A DNA stretch of 27,228 nt from Bacillota bacterium (GCA_023406225.1 JAEXWS010000049.1:1-27228); one strand, 5' to 3'. Positions 12,086 through 21,359 are shown, counted from the first letter of the stretch. Notes: generated by a model from the letters alone, not told the origin. A program made the numbers and translations.

Positions 12086-14374
12086 TTAGCGGATCTCGAT
12101 GGCGCGCACCACGCCGTCCCTCACAAAGAGGTCGCAGGCGTCCGCCGCGGCATGGGCCGCGGACAGCGACATCCACGTTTTGGTGGTGGCGTTGTAGCAG
12201 GGCACGTCGGAGGGCACGGTATAGGTCCGGCCCGCCACGGTGACGGCGCTCTCGCCGCTCCAGGCGCTGTTGCGCACGTCGGAGAGCTCGGTGAGGAACT
12301 CCAGGCTGGAATATCCGGTCTTTTTGCTGTTCAGCGTCACGGACACATAGTCGCCGTTGCGGACGCTGTAGCCAGTTTCAAAGGGTCCGACGGACTTTCC
12401 GTTGCCGTACTCCACTTCCAGCGTGGTCTTTCCCTTGGAGGTGCGGAATTCTCCGTTGACCCCCGGCTTCTGCTCCGTCTCTTCTTCATATCCGTCATAC
12501 CAGATCCAAACCGTGGATTCCTCCCCGTTTCGGACGATGGCCCGGCCATAGTAGACCGTGCTGCCGGAGACGGAGCCGCCCAGAACGATCAGGTCCACCC
12601 GGCCCGCCCAGTCGGTGCGGGCGTAGGTGATCTGGTTGGAGGGGACGGTGCCGCTGGTGAGGTCGCTGAGGCTGATGGACTTCAAGCCGTCGCTCCCCTG
12701 CTGGAAGATCATGGCGTTGTCCGCCAGGGCTCTGCCGCCCAGCTTCCGCTCGGGGACGTTCAGATCGCCAGAGGCGCCGCCGGAGAGGCGGCTGGCGTTC
12801 AGGCTGCCCGCCTTGCTGGAGGACACCCGCACCAGCTGGCCCACCAGGTCGCTTGCTTTGGAGCTTTCAATGGTCCCCTCCACGGTGATGCCGCACAGCA
12901 GCGCCACGGAGCCGGTGGATTTCACGATGCCCACGGCGTTGCCGCTGGCGCCGCCGCTGCCGGCCTCCACCGCGCCGGCCACCTGGTTATCCTCTGTCAG
13001 GAGGAGGGTGATCTGGGCGCCGGGACGGAACTTGGACAGGGTCTCCTGGGCGGTGGGAAGCACCTTGAAGTCATAGCCCAGCAGCCTGACGGTAGTGGGC
13101 GCGGAGGGCGTGGGCTCGCACGATTCGTAATAGCCCGTGATGCGGGTATCCGTGACGCGGATGGAGTTGGTGGCCGCGGAATACACCGCCACGTCGTACT
13201 TGCGCATGTCGCCCGCGCCGGCGGACACGCCGTTTTTATAGATCTCGTAGTTGGTGCTGCCCCCGGTCAGGGAGCCGAAGCCCGCCGTGGAGCCGTTCTC
13301 ATAGACGATCACCGCCGCGCTGGAGGTGCTGCCGCCGCCCACGAACACGTATTCCACCGCGCCGCTGGCGTTGAGATACAGCGTGAGGGAGGTGCCCGCG
13401 TTCAGCCAGGAGTACGTCTCGCCCCAGGTGGATTCCTTCTCGTTGCGCAGCGTGGCCGTGTCGCTGTCGATGGCGTACTTCTGTCCGGTGATATCGACGA
13501 TCTGGGTGGCCTTGGCGCTGGAGAGGGTGATGACCTTGCTGCTGCCCACGGAGTCCGGCACGAAGGTCAGGGCCTTCCCCTGTTTGTTGAGCACCAGCGT
13601 ACCCTTATAGCCGTTGAGCATCCCGTTGGAGGTCTTGCCGGAGGCAAGCTGGTACACCCGGCCGTCGCTGGTCTGGAGGCCGTTGGCCCGGCCGTCCGGC
13701 GCGTCCGCCGTGGAGGAGACCAGCATGGTGTTCTCCTGGGCGCTGCCGAGCGTGGCGGCATAGGAGCCGCCCTCGGCCATATCGGCCCGCATCAGGTTCA
13801 AAAACAGCCGGGCCGCCTGTCCCCGGGTCAGGGCGGCGTAGCCGTCCGTCCCCACGCCGTCGGTCAAGCCGATGGCGGCCCCTTCGGCCATATAGCTCTC
13901 CGGCCAGATGCCGCCCAGATTCTCGTCCTTATAGCCCAGAAGGCGCATGAGGATCGTCACCGCCTGGCCCACCGTGACGGTGCGCTCCGGGTGGAACTTC
14001 CCGTCGGCGTAGCCCGCGATGATGCCCTTGCCCTTGGCGGCCATGTTGATGTAAGGCGCGGCCCAGTGGCTGGGCTTCACATCCGGGAACACCGTGACGG
14101 TGCGGTAGCGGCCAAGCTCGCTCTCGCCGTTCATGGCGTAGACCGCCATTTTGCAGAACTGGCCCCGGTTCAGGGACGTTTCAGGCCGGAAGCTCCCGTC
14201 GCCGTACCCGTCCACCACGTCCATCAAACGCAGGGCCTCCACCGCCACGGCGGTATCCTTGTCCCTGACGTCCGCGAAGGTGACGGTGTCCGCCGCCGCG
14301 GCCCCCGCCGGCGCCGCCAGCAGGGATACCGCCGCACACACCGCCAGCAGCAGGCTTAACATTCGTTTCTTCAT
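12086..14374 (-). CDS. secreted S-layer-homology (SLH) domain protein
   Basis: This is a 762-residue exported cell-surface protein. Residues 1-28 form a signal peptide (MKKRMLSLLLAVCAAVSLLA, cleaved near GAAAA-DT). Three SLH repeats follow at about 33-80, 96-147 and 157-195, with the typical DGYGDGSFRPE and AGYADGKFHPE motifs and RGQ segments. SLH domains bind pyruvylated secondary wall polymers and anchor proteins to the wall. The remaining 560 residues are Ser/Gly/Thr-rich, probably beta-strand-rich, and match no family I recognise. Its start is 13 bases after the permease stop and no promoter is visible there, so it is probably the last gene of the efflux operon. Confidence 0.85.
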   Translation of the reverse strand: MKKRMLSLLLAVCAAVSLLAAPAGAAAADTVTFADVRDKDTAVAVEALRLMDVVDGYGDGSFRPETSLNRGQFCKMAVYAMNGESELGRYRTVTVFPDVKPSHWAAPYINMAAKGKGIIAGYADGKFHPERTVTVGQAVTILMRLLGYKDENLGGIWPESYMAEGAAIGLTDGVGTDGYAALTRGQAARLFLNLMRADMAEGGSYAATLGSAQENTMLVSSTADAPDGRANGLQTSDGRVYQLASGKTSNGMLNGYKGTLVLNKQGKALTFVPDSVGSSKVITLSSAKATQIVDITGQKYAIDSDTATLRNEKESTWGETYSWLNAGTSLTLYLNASGAVEYVFVGGGSTSSAAVIVYENGSTAGFGSLTGGSTNYEIYKNGVSAGAGDMRKYDVAVYSAATNSIRVTDTRITGYYESCEPTPSAPTTVRLLGYDFKVLPTAQETLSKFRPGAQITLLLTEDNQVAGAVEAGSGGASGNAVGIVKSTGSVALLCGITVEGTIESSKASDLVGQLVRVSSSKAGSLNASRLSGGASGDLNVPERKLGGRALADNAMIFQQGSDGLKSISLSDLTSGTVPSNQITYARTDWAGRVDLIVLGGSVSGSTVYYGRAIVRNGEESTVWIWYDGYEEETEQKPGVNGEFRTSKGKTTLEVEYGNGKSVGPFETGYSVRNGDYVSVTLNSKKTGYSSLEFLTELSDVRNSAWSGESAVTVAGRTYTVPSDVPCYNATTKTWMSLSAAHAAADACDLFVRDGVVRAIEIR

Positions 14375-14387
14375 TGATCTCTCCCTC

Positions 14388-15647
14388 TCATTCCGCCCGC
14401 AGCGCTTCCACGGGCTGGAGCTTGGATGCCTTGACCGCCGGGAAAATGCCGAAGAGCACGCCCAGGGCCACGGAAAGCGCGAAGGCCCCCATGGTGATGC
14501 CCACAGACGGCCAGATGTCCAGCTGCACCAGCAGCCGCCCGCCGATGCGGGTCGCCACGGTGCCGATGATGATGCCGATGATGCCGCCCACGCCGCAGAG
14601 CATGGCGGCCTCGATCAAAAACTGGGTGACGATGCTGGCCCGCTCCGCGCCGATGGCCCGGCGGATGCCGATCTCCCTCGTCCGCTCGGTGACGGTGACC
14701 AGCATGATGTTCATGATGCCGATGCCGCCCACCAGCAGAGAGATCGCGGCGATGCCGCCCATGACCTTGCTCATCATGCTGGCCTGCTCATTGTAAGAGT
14801 TCTGCCATTTGTTGTTGCTGTTGGCGTTGGACCAGCCCTTCTCGCCGTTTTTGGTCAGCCCCGCCAGATAGGCGCTGATGCGGGAGGTGGCCTCCACGGC
14901 GGCGTCCGCGCTTCTGGCCTTCACCACGAAATCGTTGAAGCTGTTGCCGGGGCTCAGGATGCGGCTGAGGGTGTAGGGGAATACGATGACGTTGTCCTGG
15001 GACCAGGCGCCGCCGGTGGGGTCCTTCTCCTTGTACAGGCCGATGACGGTGAAGGGCAGGCCGTTGATTTGGATGGTCTGGCCCACCGGGTCCGCGTAGC
15101 CGAAGAAGTTCTTGGCGGCCTTGGCCCCCACCACGCACACCTGCTTGTAATCCTCGATGTCCAGCCGGCTGATGTCCCGGCCCTTCTGGATTTGGAAGTT
15201 GTTGCAGATGGAATACTGGTCGCTGCCGAAATACAAGGTGGGCGGCAGCTCCAGGTTGGACGTGTCCAGCTCCCCGCCGTTGTAGTTGTTCCACATGTTC
15301 TGCTGGGCCTTCTCCATGACCGCGCTGCTTTTGCTGCCGAAGACCACCGTGGCGGAGAACTGGCCCGAGGGGGTGACGCCCTCCACATAGTCGTTGAGCT
15401 GGAGGCAGTAGTCATAGAGGGACTGGAAGGCGTCCTGCCCGTTGTAGAGGTAGAGGCTCACGTCGATGCGGTTGGTGCCCATGGCCTCGAACTGCTTGAG
15501 GGACTGCTGGTTCTGGCCGTTGATGACGGAGACGATGGTCATCACCGCCGCGATGCCGATGATGATGCCCAGCATGGTGAGGAAGGACCGCCCCTTGTTG
15601 CCCACGATGGACTTGACGGCCATTTTCAATGCCTGTCGGATATTCAC
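14388..15647 (-). CDS. MacB-type ABC transporter permease
   Basis: The product is a roughly 419-residue FtsX/MacB-family permease, the membrane part of a mechanotransmission ABC transporter. A first membrane helix, SFLTMLGIIIGIAAVMTI, is followed by a large extracytoplasmic domain (about 45-285). Three C-terminal helices include VGGIGIMNIMLVTVTERTRE and IGIRRAIGA, the MacB/FtsX signatures. The proposed GTG start at 15647 overlaps the ATPase stop (GTGA), with AGGAGG ten bases upstream. A TTG two codons earlier has poor spacing. Four-base overlap implies translational coupling. The substrate is unknown; relatives export peptides, antibiotics or lipoproteins. Confidence 0.9.
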   Translation of the reverse strand: MNIRQALKMAVKSIVGNKGRSFLTMLGIIIGIAAVMTIVSVINGQNQQSLKQFEAMGTNRIDVSLYLYNGQDAFQSLYDYCLQLNDYVEGVTPSGQFSATVVFGSKSSAVMEKAQQNMWNNYNGGELDTSNLELPPTLYFGSDQYSICNNFQIQKGRDISRLDIEDYKQVCVVGAKAAKNFFGYADPVGQTIQINGLPFTVIGLYKEKDPTGGAWSQDNVIVFPYTLSRILSPGNSFNDFVVKARSADAAVEATSRISAYLAGLTKNGEKGWSNANSNNKWQNSYNEQASMMSKVMGGIAAISLLVGGIGIMNIMLVTVTERTREIGIRRAIGAERASIVTQFLIEAAMLCGVGGIIGIIIGTVATRIGGRLLVQLDIWPSVGITMGAFALSVALGVLFGIFPAVKASKLQPVEALRAE

Positions 15648-16339
15648 AGCCAATCCACCTCCTGGGCGTGGTCCGCCACGATCCTGCCGTCCGTCAGCCG
15701 GACCACCCGGGGGGCGGTGGCGGCGATGCCGTTGTCGTGGGTGATGAGGATGACGGTGCTGCCCTCCTTGCTGAGGGTCTGGAGGAATTGCAGCACCTCC
15801 CGGCCCGTGTGGGAGTCCAGCGCGCCGGTAGGTTCGTCCGCCATGATGATGGGGGGCTTGGCGGCGATGGCCCGGGCGATGGCCACCCGCTGCTGCTGGC
15901 CGCCGGACATCTCCGTGGGCTTGTGCTTCATGCGCCCCCCCAGGCCCACCTTTTCCAGAGCCTCCACCGCCATGTCGTAGCGGTCGTCCGCCCGGATGCC
16001 CTGGTAGATCAGGGGCAGCTCCACGTTTTCCAGCACGGTGAGGTTCTGGATGAGGTTGTACTGCTGGAAGATGAAGCCGATCTGCTTGTTGCGGATGTGG
16101 GAGAGCTCCTTGTCCGTCAGCTCCCGCACGTCCACGCCGTCCAGGAAGTAATCGCCCCGGGTGGGAATGTCCAGGCAGCCCAGCACGTTCATCATGGTGG
16201 ACTTGCCGGAGCCGGACTGGCCCACGATGGCCACGAACTCCCCCCGGTCCACGGAGAGGGTCACGCCGTCCAGCGCCCGGACCTCGCTCTCCAGCCCCTC
16301 GGCGTAAATTTTGTAAACGTCCTTGATTTCAATCAGCAT
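15644..16339 (-). CDS. ABC transporter ATP-binding protein, MacB/LolD type
   Basis: The 231-residue ATPase partners the MacB-type permease. It has Walker A GQSGSGKST, the Q-loop region GFIFQQYNLI, signature MSGGQQQRVAIARA, Walker B IIMADEPTGALD and the switch histidine in LITHD, so all catalytic elements are present. The start MLIEIKDVYKIYAEG at 16339 has GAGGAGA five bases upstream and lies 10 bases after the adaptor stop. The longer upstream open frame is an out-of-frame shadow of the adaptor gene. Confidence 0.95.
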   Translation of the reverse strand: MLIEIKDVYKIYAEGLESEVRALDGVTLSVDRGEFVAIVGQSGSGKSTMMNVLGCLDIPTRGDYFLDGVDVRELTDKELSHIRNKQIGFIFQQYNLIQNLTVLENVELPLIYQGIRADDRYDMAVEALEKVGLGGRMKHKPTEMSGGQQQRVAIARAIAAKPPIIMADEPTGALDSHTGREVLQFLQTLSKEGSTVILITHDNGIAATAPRVVRLTDGRIVADHAQEVDWL

Positions 16340-16349
16340 GGGCGTCTCC

Positions 16350-18020
16350 TCAATTCCAGGAGGACTCGGTCTGTACGGCGGTGAACACCTCCGTACCCTC
16401 TTCCACGCCGGACTTGATCTCCACGTTGTAATCGTCGGAGATGCCCGTCTCCACCACCACGGCGTAATATCCGTGCTCCGGCACGCCGTCCACGGGAACG
16501 GAGAGGTCGATGGCGTTGTCGGGCCGCTTGTCGGCCTTGACAAAGACCACGGAGCCGGTGGACCCGTCGTCCAGGGGCACGGTCTTCACGCATTGGATGG
16601 GCAGCACCAGGCAGTTGTCGTTCTGGCTGGCCACCAGGGAGTAGTTGATGTAGCTGCCGGACATAAGCCCGCCGTCCATATTGTCCACGGAGATGACCAT
16701 GGGATAGGACGCCACGCCGTTCTCCGCCTTGCTGGAGAGGCTGACGGACTCCACGACGCCGGTGAAGGGCGTGCCCCACTGGTCGATATCCACCATCATG
16801 CCCGCCTTGACGTAGGAGATGTTCCGCTCGTCCACGGTGGCGTCGATGAGGATCTGGGAGGTGTCGGAGATGGAGATGACGGCGGTGTTCTCCGCCACCT
16901 CCTGGCCGGGCTGGATGGCAAGGCCCATAACGGTGCCGTCGATGGGGGCCACGGCGTTGCAGTTGTCCAGGTTCTTCTGGGCCTTTTCCAGGGTCTTTTG
17001 GGCTTCCTCCAGGCTCTGCTGGGTGGTGAAGATCTCGCTTTCGCTGTCCTCGCCGTCGATCCGCACCAGCACCTGGCCCGCGGTGACCTGGAGATAATTC
17101 ACAAGGCTGCTGGAGATCACGGTGCCGTCCACCGTGGATTCCAGCTTTCCGGTGCGGTAATACTCCAGCTTGCCCGCCTCATAGGGGTAGACGGTCTCGC
17201 CGCCCACGGACAGCGTGGCCGACGCGGCCATGTCCGCCGTCAGGGAGCCGGGGTTATCCACCACCACCACCGCCTCGAAGAGCTTGGAGCCCTCGGGCGT
17301 GATGCGGCTGACCATGTTCACGGCCTCCACCGTGCCGGTGAGGGTGCTCATCAGCGCCGGAATGGACACGCTCACGCTCTGTCCCGTCTTGATGTCCCCG
17401 GCGTAGGCGTAGCTGTAATACTGGTGGAGGCGCAGGCGGGTGTCGTCCGACAGCGTGGCCACAGCGGTCCCCTTGGTGATCTTGTCGCCGGGGTTCAGCG
17501 TCACGACCTCCATGAGCTTGCCGGGGTAGCCGGCGGCCAGATTCAGCCCCGCGATGTCCTTTTGCAGCTTGGAAAGGGTCTTTTGATAGCCCTCCACGTC
17601 CTTGCGGGCCTTTTCCACCGCCGTCTGCGCCGCCTGGGAATCGATGGTGAACAGCGGCGTGCCCGCGGTGACATTCTGGCCCTCGGTGACAAACACATCC
17701 TCCACGGTCCCGGCGGTGGCGATGACGATGCTCTCGTTATTTTTGGCCTTGGTCAGGCCGCTGCCCTCCACGGTGGAGCTGATGGCGCCGTACTGCACCA
17801 CGTCCGTCACCACCGTCGTCTTTTCCTGCTTGCCGCCAAACAGCTTGAAGAGCACCGCGGCCGCCGCGATCAGCACCAGCAGCACCACGCACCAGCGCAC
17901 CACGCGCCGCCGCTTTCTCTTGGGCATGTCCCGCCATTTTTCTTTCAAGCCGCGCTTTTCCGCTTCCGCCGGGGCGTCCGCTGGCGTCGCCTGCAGCTCC
18001 TGGTCCTTGACTTCAGCCAT
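16350..18020 (-). CDS. HlyD/MacA-family adaptor (membrane fusion) protein
   Basis: The product is a 556-residue periplasmic-adaptor-like protein in an organism without an outer membrane. A basic N-terminus leads to one membrane helix (about 40-61). Two lipoyl/coiled-coil modules are visible. One is near 100-190, with GTVEDVFVTEGQNVTAGTPL and helix QTAVEKARKDVEGYQKTL. The other is near 297-385, with GTVISSSLVNYLQVTAGQVL, helix TQQSLEEAQKTLEKAQKN and VAPIDGTVMGLAIQPGQ. A beta-barrel region follows. At 556 residues it is considerably longer than the 350-400 usual for MacA. AAGGAG lies nine bases before the ATG. It is the first gene of the efflux operon. Confidence 0.88.
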   Translation of the reverse strand: MAEVKDQELQATPADAPAEAEKRGLKEKWRDMPKRKRRRVVRWCVVLLVLIAAAAVLFKLFGGKQEKTTVVTDVVQYGAISSTVEGSGLTKAKNNESIVIATAGTVEDVFVTEGQNVTAGTPLFTIDSQAAQTAVEKARKDVEGYQKTLSKLQKDIAGLNLAAGYPGKLMEVVTLNPGDKITKGTAVATLSDDTRLRLHQYYSYAYAGDIKTGQSVSVSIPALMSTLTGTVEAVNMVSRITPEGSKLFEAVVVVDNPGSLTADMAASATLSVGGETVYPYEAGKLEYYRTGKLESTVDGTVISSSLVNYLQVTAGQVLVRIDGEDSESEIFTTQQSLEEAQKTLEKAQKNLDNCNAVAPIDGTVMGLAIQPGQEVAENTAVISISDTSQILIDATVDERNISYVKAGMMVDIDQWGTPFTGVVESVSLSSKAENGVASYPMVISVDNMDGGLMSGSYINYSLVASQNDNCLVLPIQCVKTVPLDDGSTGSVVFVKADKRPDNAIDLSVPVDGVPEHGYYAVVVETGISDDYNVEIKSGVEEGTEVFTAVQTESSWN

Positions 18021-18050
18021 ATCTCGTTACTCCTTTTTCATGTCTCCGCA

Positions 18051-18092
18051 AACTGTATGGTTCATGCTAGTACAGTTCACCCTGCAATGCAA
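18051..18092 (-). promoter_or_regulatory. promoter of the efflux operon with overlapping dyad operator
   Basis: On the minus strand TTGCAT (18087-18092), 17 bases and TAGCAT (18064-18069) form a plausible sigma-A promoter. A perfect 7-bp inverted repeat, AACTGTA (18051-18057) and TACAGTT (18071-18077), is centred on the -10. Its half-sites are 20 bp apart centre to centre, two helical turns. This is the geometry of a repressor operator, and no regulator gene is adjacent. Confidence 0.6.
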
Positions 18093-18183
18093 CAACAAAA
18101 CAGTTACAGATTTGGGGAAACGCTCTTACTCAATATAAAGACGCGCAAATGGGGAAAAAGGTTGCAGGGAACCGCTGGAAAAT

Positions 18184-18214
18184 AAAAACCGCCCTCCTGC
18201 CGGAGAGCGGTTTT
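18184..18214 (-). terminator. terminator of the TRAP transporter operon
   Basis: AAAACCGC (18185-18192) pairs with GCGGTTTT (18207-18214), with an inner CTCC/GGAG stem. On the minus strand the stem runs into TTTTTATTTT just beyond the permease stop. Confidence 0.85.
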
Positions 18215-18225
18215 CAAAAGGCGGC

Positions 18226-20190
18226 TCAGTCCAGCGCCAGCCTTTTGGCGGAGGCACGCTGATAGAAGATCACGCCGCCCACGATCAGCAGGCCCGCCAC
18301 GTCGCTGACAGTGCCGGGGATCATCATCCCCAGGCCGCCCGCCGCCATCAGCACCCGCAGCAGGACGGGGATATGCCGGTAGAGGAAGCCGTTGAGGGCG
18401 GCGGCCACGCCGAAGAGGCCGATCAGGGCGCTGACGACGATCTGCACCACCTGGATCACATTGGTATCGATGAACAGCATCTGGGGGTTCATCGCGAAGA
18501 TATAGGGCACAATGAACGCCGCGATGGCCAGCTTTGTGGCGTTGATGCCCGTTTTCATGGGGTCCGCCTTGGCGATGGCGCTGCCCGCGTAAGCCGCCAG
18601 GGCCACGGGGGGCGTGATGTCCGCCACGATGCCGAAGTAGAACACGAAGAAGTGGGCGGCCATGGCGGGCACGCCGATGGCCGGGTTCATCAAAATGGGC
18701 GCGCAGGTGGCGGCCATGATGCAGTAGTTGGCGGTGGTGGGCACGCCCATGCCCAGCACGATGCAGCACAGCATGGTCAGCACCAGGGCGATCATCATGT
18801 GTCCGCCGGAGACGGAGACGATGGCGGTGATGAGCTTGGACGCAAGGCCCGTCACGGTGATGCACCCCGCCACGATGCCCGCCATGGCGCAGGCCACGGC
18901 CACGGTGATGGTGCCCCTGCCGCCCGCCTCCAGGGCGTCCAGGAACTTGGTGAAGGTCAGCCGCTCGTCCGGGTTCAAAACGCCCACCACAATGGCCACG
19001 CCGATGGCCACCGCGGCGGAGAACTGCATGGTCTTGAGGTTCAGTCCCACCATGGCCACCAGCACCACCAGGGGAGCCAGCAGGTAGAATTTCTTGATGA
19101 GCTGGCTGAACTTGGGCAGCTCCTCCCTGGGGATGCCCTTCAGCCCCAGCTTCCGGGCCTCCAGATGGACGGCGATGTAGATGCCGGTGAAATACAGCAC
19201 GGCGGGCAGGATGGCCCGCAGGGCCACCTCGCCGTAGCTCACGCCCATATACTCCGCCATCAAAAAGGCGGCGGCGCCCATGATGGGGGGCATGATCTGG
19301 CCGCCTGTGGAGGCCGCGGCCTCCACAGCGCCCGCGAACTCGCCCTTGTAGCCGGTCTTTTTCATCATGGGGATGGTGACGGAGCCGGTGGTGACGGTGT
19401 TGCCCACGGAGGAGCCGGACACCATGCCGCACAGGGCGGAGGAGATGACCGCCACCTTGGCGGGACCGCCCGCCGACGCGCCGGCGATGGAGTTGGCCAG
19501 GCTGATGAAGAACCGGGCGATGCCCGTGCGCTCCAAAAACGCGCCGAAGATGATGAACACCACGATGTACTTGGCGCAGACGTTGACGGGGGTGTTCATC
19601 ACGCCGGTTGTGGTATAGAACAGATTATAAAGCACCAGCCGCCACTGGACCTGTGTAAAGGTATAGACCAGCAGCGCGCCCACCACGCACAAAATGGGCA
19701 GGCCCACGCTGCGGCGGCACAGCTCGATGAGAGCCAGGATGCCCACCACCGCCACGACCAGCAGGAAATTGTTCTTGGACGCCCGGAGGGACAGCTTGAT
19801 GACCTTTTCGGCGTTGAAGGCGTAATAGAGAAACGCGCCCGCGCCCAGGACCATAATCGCAATGTCGTACCAGGGCATGGAGTTGGGCCGCACATGGTGC
19901 TTCCGGGCGGGGAAATTCAGGTACCCGATGACGATCACCGAGGCCAGGAACATGCTGAGCCGGTACTCCGGCAGGGCGTTGGAAAACAGCGTCACATAGA
20001 TGCTGTACAGGGAAAAGGCCACCATTAAAAGCCGGACCGCCAGCCGGGGCGCGCCCTCCCAGACCCGGGTGTTGGATTCCCGGTCATACTTTTTCATGAC
20101 CTCCGCCACGTCCTCGGCGCTGCCCACCTCGCCGTCGGCGGCGGGGGCGGCGTTGACGGGGGAAGCCGTCTCTTTTTTCCAAAAGCTCAT
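18226..20190 (-). CDS. TRAP transporter fused permease (TAXI-type, DctQM fusion)
   Basis: The 654-residue multi-spanning membrane protein fuses the small and large TRAP permease subunits. The first four or so helices (about 55-190) replace DctQ. The remainder is DctM-like, with the conserved GMVSGSSVGNTVTTGSVTIP and EAAASTGGQIMPPIMGAAAF blocks. TRAP systems use an ion gradient, usually sodium, rather than ATP. The start MSFWKKETASPVNAAP at 20190 has GGAAGGA seven bases upstream; the frame is open further, but the extension lies in a hairpin-rich spacer. It works with the TAXI binding protein encoded just upstream. The substrate is not predictable; dicarboxylates or amino acids are usual. Confidence 0.93.
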   Translation of the reverse strand: MSFWKKETASPVNAAPAADGEVGSAEDVAEVMKKYDRESNTRVWEGAPRLAVRLLMVAFSLYSIYVTLFSNALPEYRLSMFLASVIVIGYLNFPARKHHVRPNSMPWYDIAIMVLGAGAFLYYAFNAEKVIKLSLRASKNNFLLVVAVVGILALIELCRRSVGLPILCVVGALLVYTFTQVQWRLVLYNLFYTTTGVMNTPVNVCAKYIVVFIIFGAFLERTGIARFFISLANSIAGASAGGPAKVAVISSALCGMVSGSSVGNTVTTGSVTIPMMKKTGYKGEFAGAVEAAASTGGQIMPPIMGAAAFLMAEYMGVSYGEVALRAILPAVLYFTGIYIAVHLEARKLGLKGIPREELPKFSQLIKKFYLLAPLVVLVAMVGLNLKTMQFSAAVAIGVAIVVGVLNPDERLTFTKFLDALEAGGRGTITVAVACAMAGIVAGCITVTGLASKLITAIVSVSGGHMMIALVLTMLCCIVLGMGVPTTANYCIMAATCAPILMNPAIGVPAMAAHFFVFYFGIVADITPPVALAAYAGSAIAKADPMKTGINATKLAIAAFIVPYIFAMNPQMLFIDTNVIQVVQIVVSALIGLFGVAAALNGFLYRHIPVLLRVLMAAGGLGMMIPGTVSDVAGLLIVGGVIFYQRASAKRLALD

Positions 20191-20330
20191 GTCATCATCC
20201 TTCCTTGATCTGATGGGAGATGCGAAACGCATGACGCCGCGCGGATCCCCGCGCGGTCTCATCCGCCTCGTGAAATGGCAAGGACTGCGGCGGGCATTGC
20301 CCGCCGCAGCCGCATCGGCTCATTTGGCGC
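20191..20330 (-). promoter_or_regulatory. hairpins between TAXI binding protein and permease genes
   Basis: A perfect 11-bp GC stem (20285-20295/20299-20309, three-base loop) follows the binding-protein stop. A perfect 8-bp stem (20237-20244/20249-20256) comes next. Neither has a T-run. Stems like these often stabilise the upstream message and lower permease expression relative to the binding protein; this is inferred. Confidence 0.5.
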
Positions 20331-21359
20331 TCACTTGGTGGGAACGGTGTAGCCCTTTTCCGCGAAATACTTGGCCGCGCCGGGATGATAGGGAACGTCC
20401 GTGACGCTGGCGGCAAAGTCCAGGCTCAGCTCCGCGCCCTTGGCGTGGACGGCGGTGATGGCGTCCAGGTTCTCAAAAACGCCGGAGACGAAGTTGTACA
20501 CGTCCTCGTCGGAAACGTCGTCCCGGGCGATGACGACCGCGCCCACGGCCACGGTGGTCGTGTCGGACTCCAGGCCGTACACGTCGGCGGGGATGGTGTA
20601 CTCGCTGTAGTAGGGAGAGGTCTCCTTCAGCGCGGCGATGTGCTCCGCGTCCAGGCTCACCAGATAGGTGGGCTTGGAGTTGGACAGCTCCACGATGGCG
20701 GTGGTGGGCGCGCCCGCCACCACGAAGGCGGCGTCGATCTTGCCGTCCTTCAGCGCCTCGGCGCTGTCTCCGAAGCCCTGGTAAGTGGGGTTGATGTCCT
20801 TGTTTTCAATACTCAGGCCATAAGCGCCCAGCACGTCCACGGCATTGTAATACACGCCGGAGCCGGAGTCGCCCACGGAGACGTTCTTGCCCTTGAGGTC
20901 CGCCACGGTCTTAATGGAGGGATCGCAGGTGACGATCTGGACCTGCTCCATGTACAGGGCCGCCACGGTGGAGAAGCAGTCCACCTTGCCGGTCTCGGCA
21001 AAGAGGTTGGTGCCGTTATAGGCGTAGCTCATGACGTCGGACTGGACGAAGCCAAGCTGCGCGCCCTCCATCTCCATCAGCTCCACGTTGCCCTGAGAGC
21101 CCTTGCCCTCGATGGCGGTGACGGTGGTGCCGGTGGAGCTGGAGACCTGGCCGGCCAGGACGGAGCCGAAGGCGTAATAGGTGCCGGAGGAGCCGCCGGT
21201 GGTGAACTTCAGCTCGCCGCCGGTAGAGGCGGGGGGCGTCTGGGCGTCGTCCACGGCAGGGGCGTCGGTCCCGGCGTCGGCGGGCGCGTCCCCGCCGCAG
21301 CCGGCCAGCAGGGAGGCCGTCATCAAAACAGCCAGGAGCAAGGACAGGTACTTCTTCAT
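20331..21359 (-). CDS. TAXI-family TRAP substrate-binding lipoprotein
   Basis: The 342-residue extracytoplasmic binding protein captures substrate for the fused permease. The N-terminus has a lipoprotein signal with lipobox LLAGC, giving lipidated Cys21, followed by a flexible Ala/Asp/Pro-rich linker. The binding fold begins LKFTTGGSSGTYYAFGSVLA, the TAXI signature. Later come GAQLGFVQSDVMSYAYNGT and LKGKNVSVGDSGSGVYYNA. It is the first gene of the TRAP operon, with its own promoter; TAXI systems typically pair with fused permeases as here. The ligand is unknown. Confidence 0.93.
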   Translation of the reverse strand: MKKYLSLLLAVLMTASLLAGCGGDAPADAGTDAPAVDDAQTPPASTGGELKFTTGGSSGTYYAFGSVLAGQVSSSTGTTVTAIEGKGSQGNVELMEMEGAQLGFVQSDVMSYAYNGTNLFAETGKVDCFSTVAALYMEQVQIVTCDPSIKTVADLKGKNVSVGDSGSGVYYNAVDVLGAYGLSIENKDINPTYQGFGDSAEALKDGKIDAAFVVAGAPTTAIVELSNSKPTYLVSLDAEHIAALKETSPYYSEYTIPADVYGLESDTTTVAVGAVVIARDDVSDEDVYNFVSGVFENLDAITAVHAKGAELSLDFAASVTDVPYHPGAAKYFAEKGYTVPTK

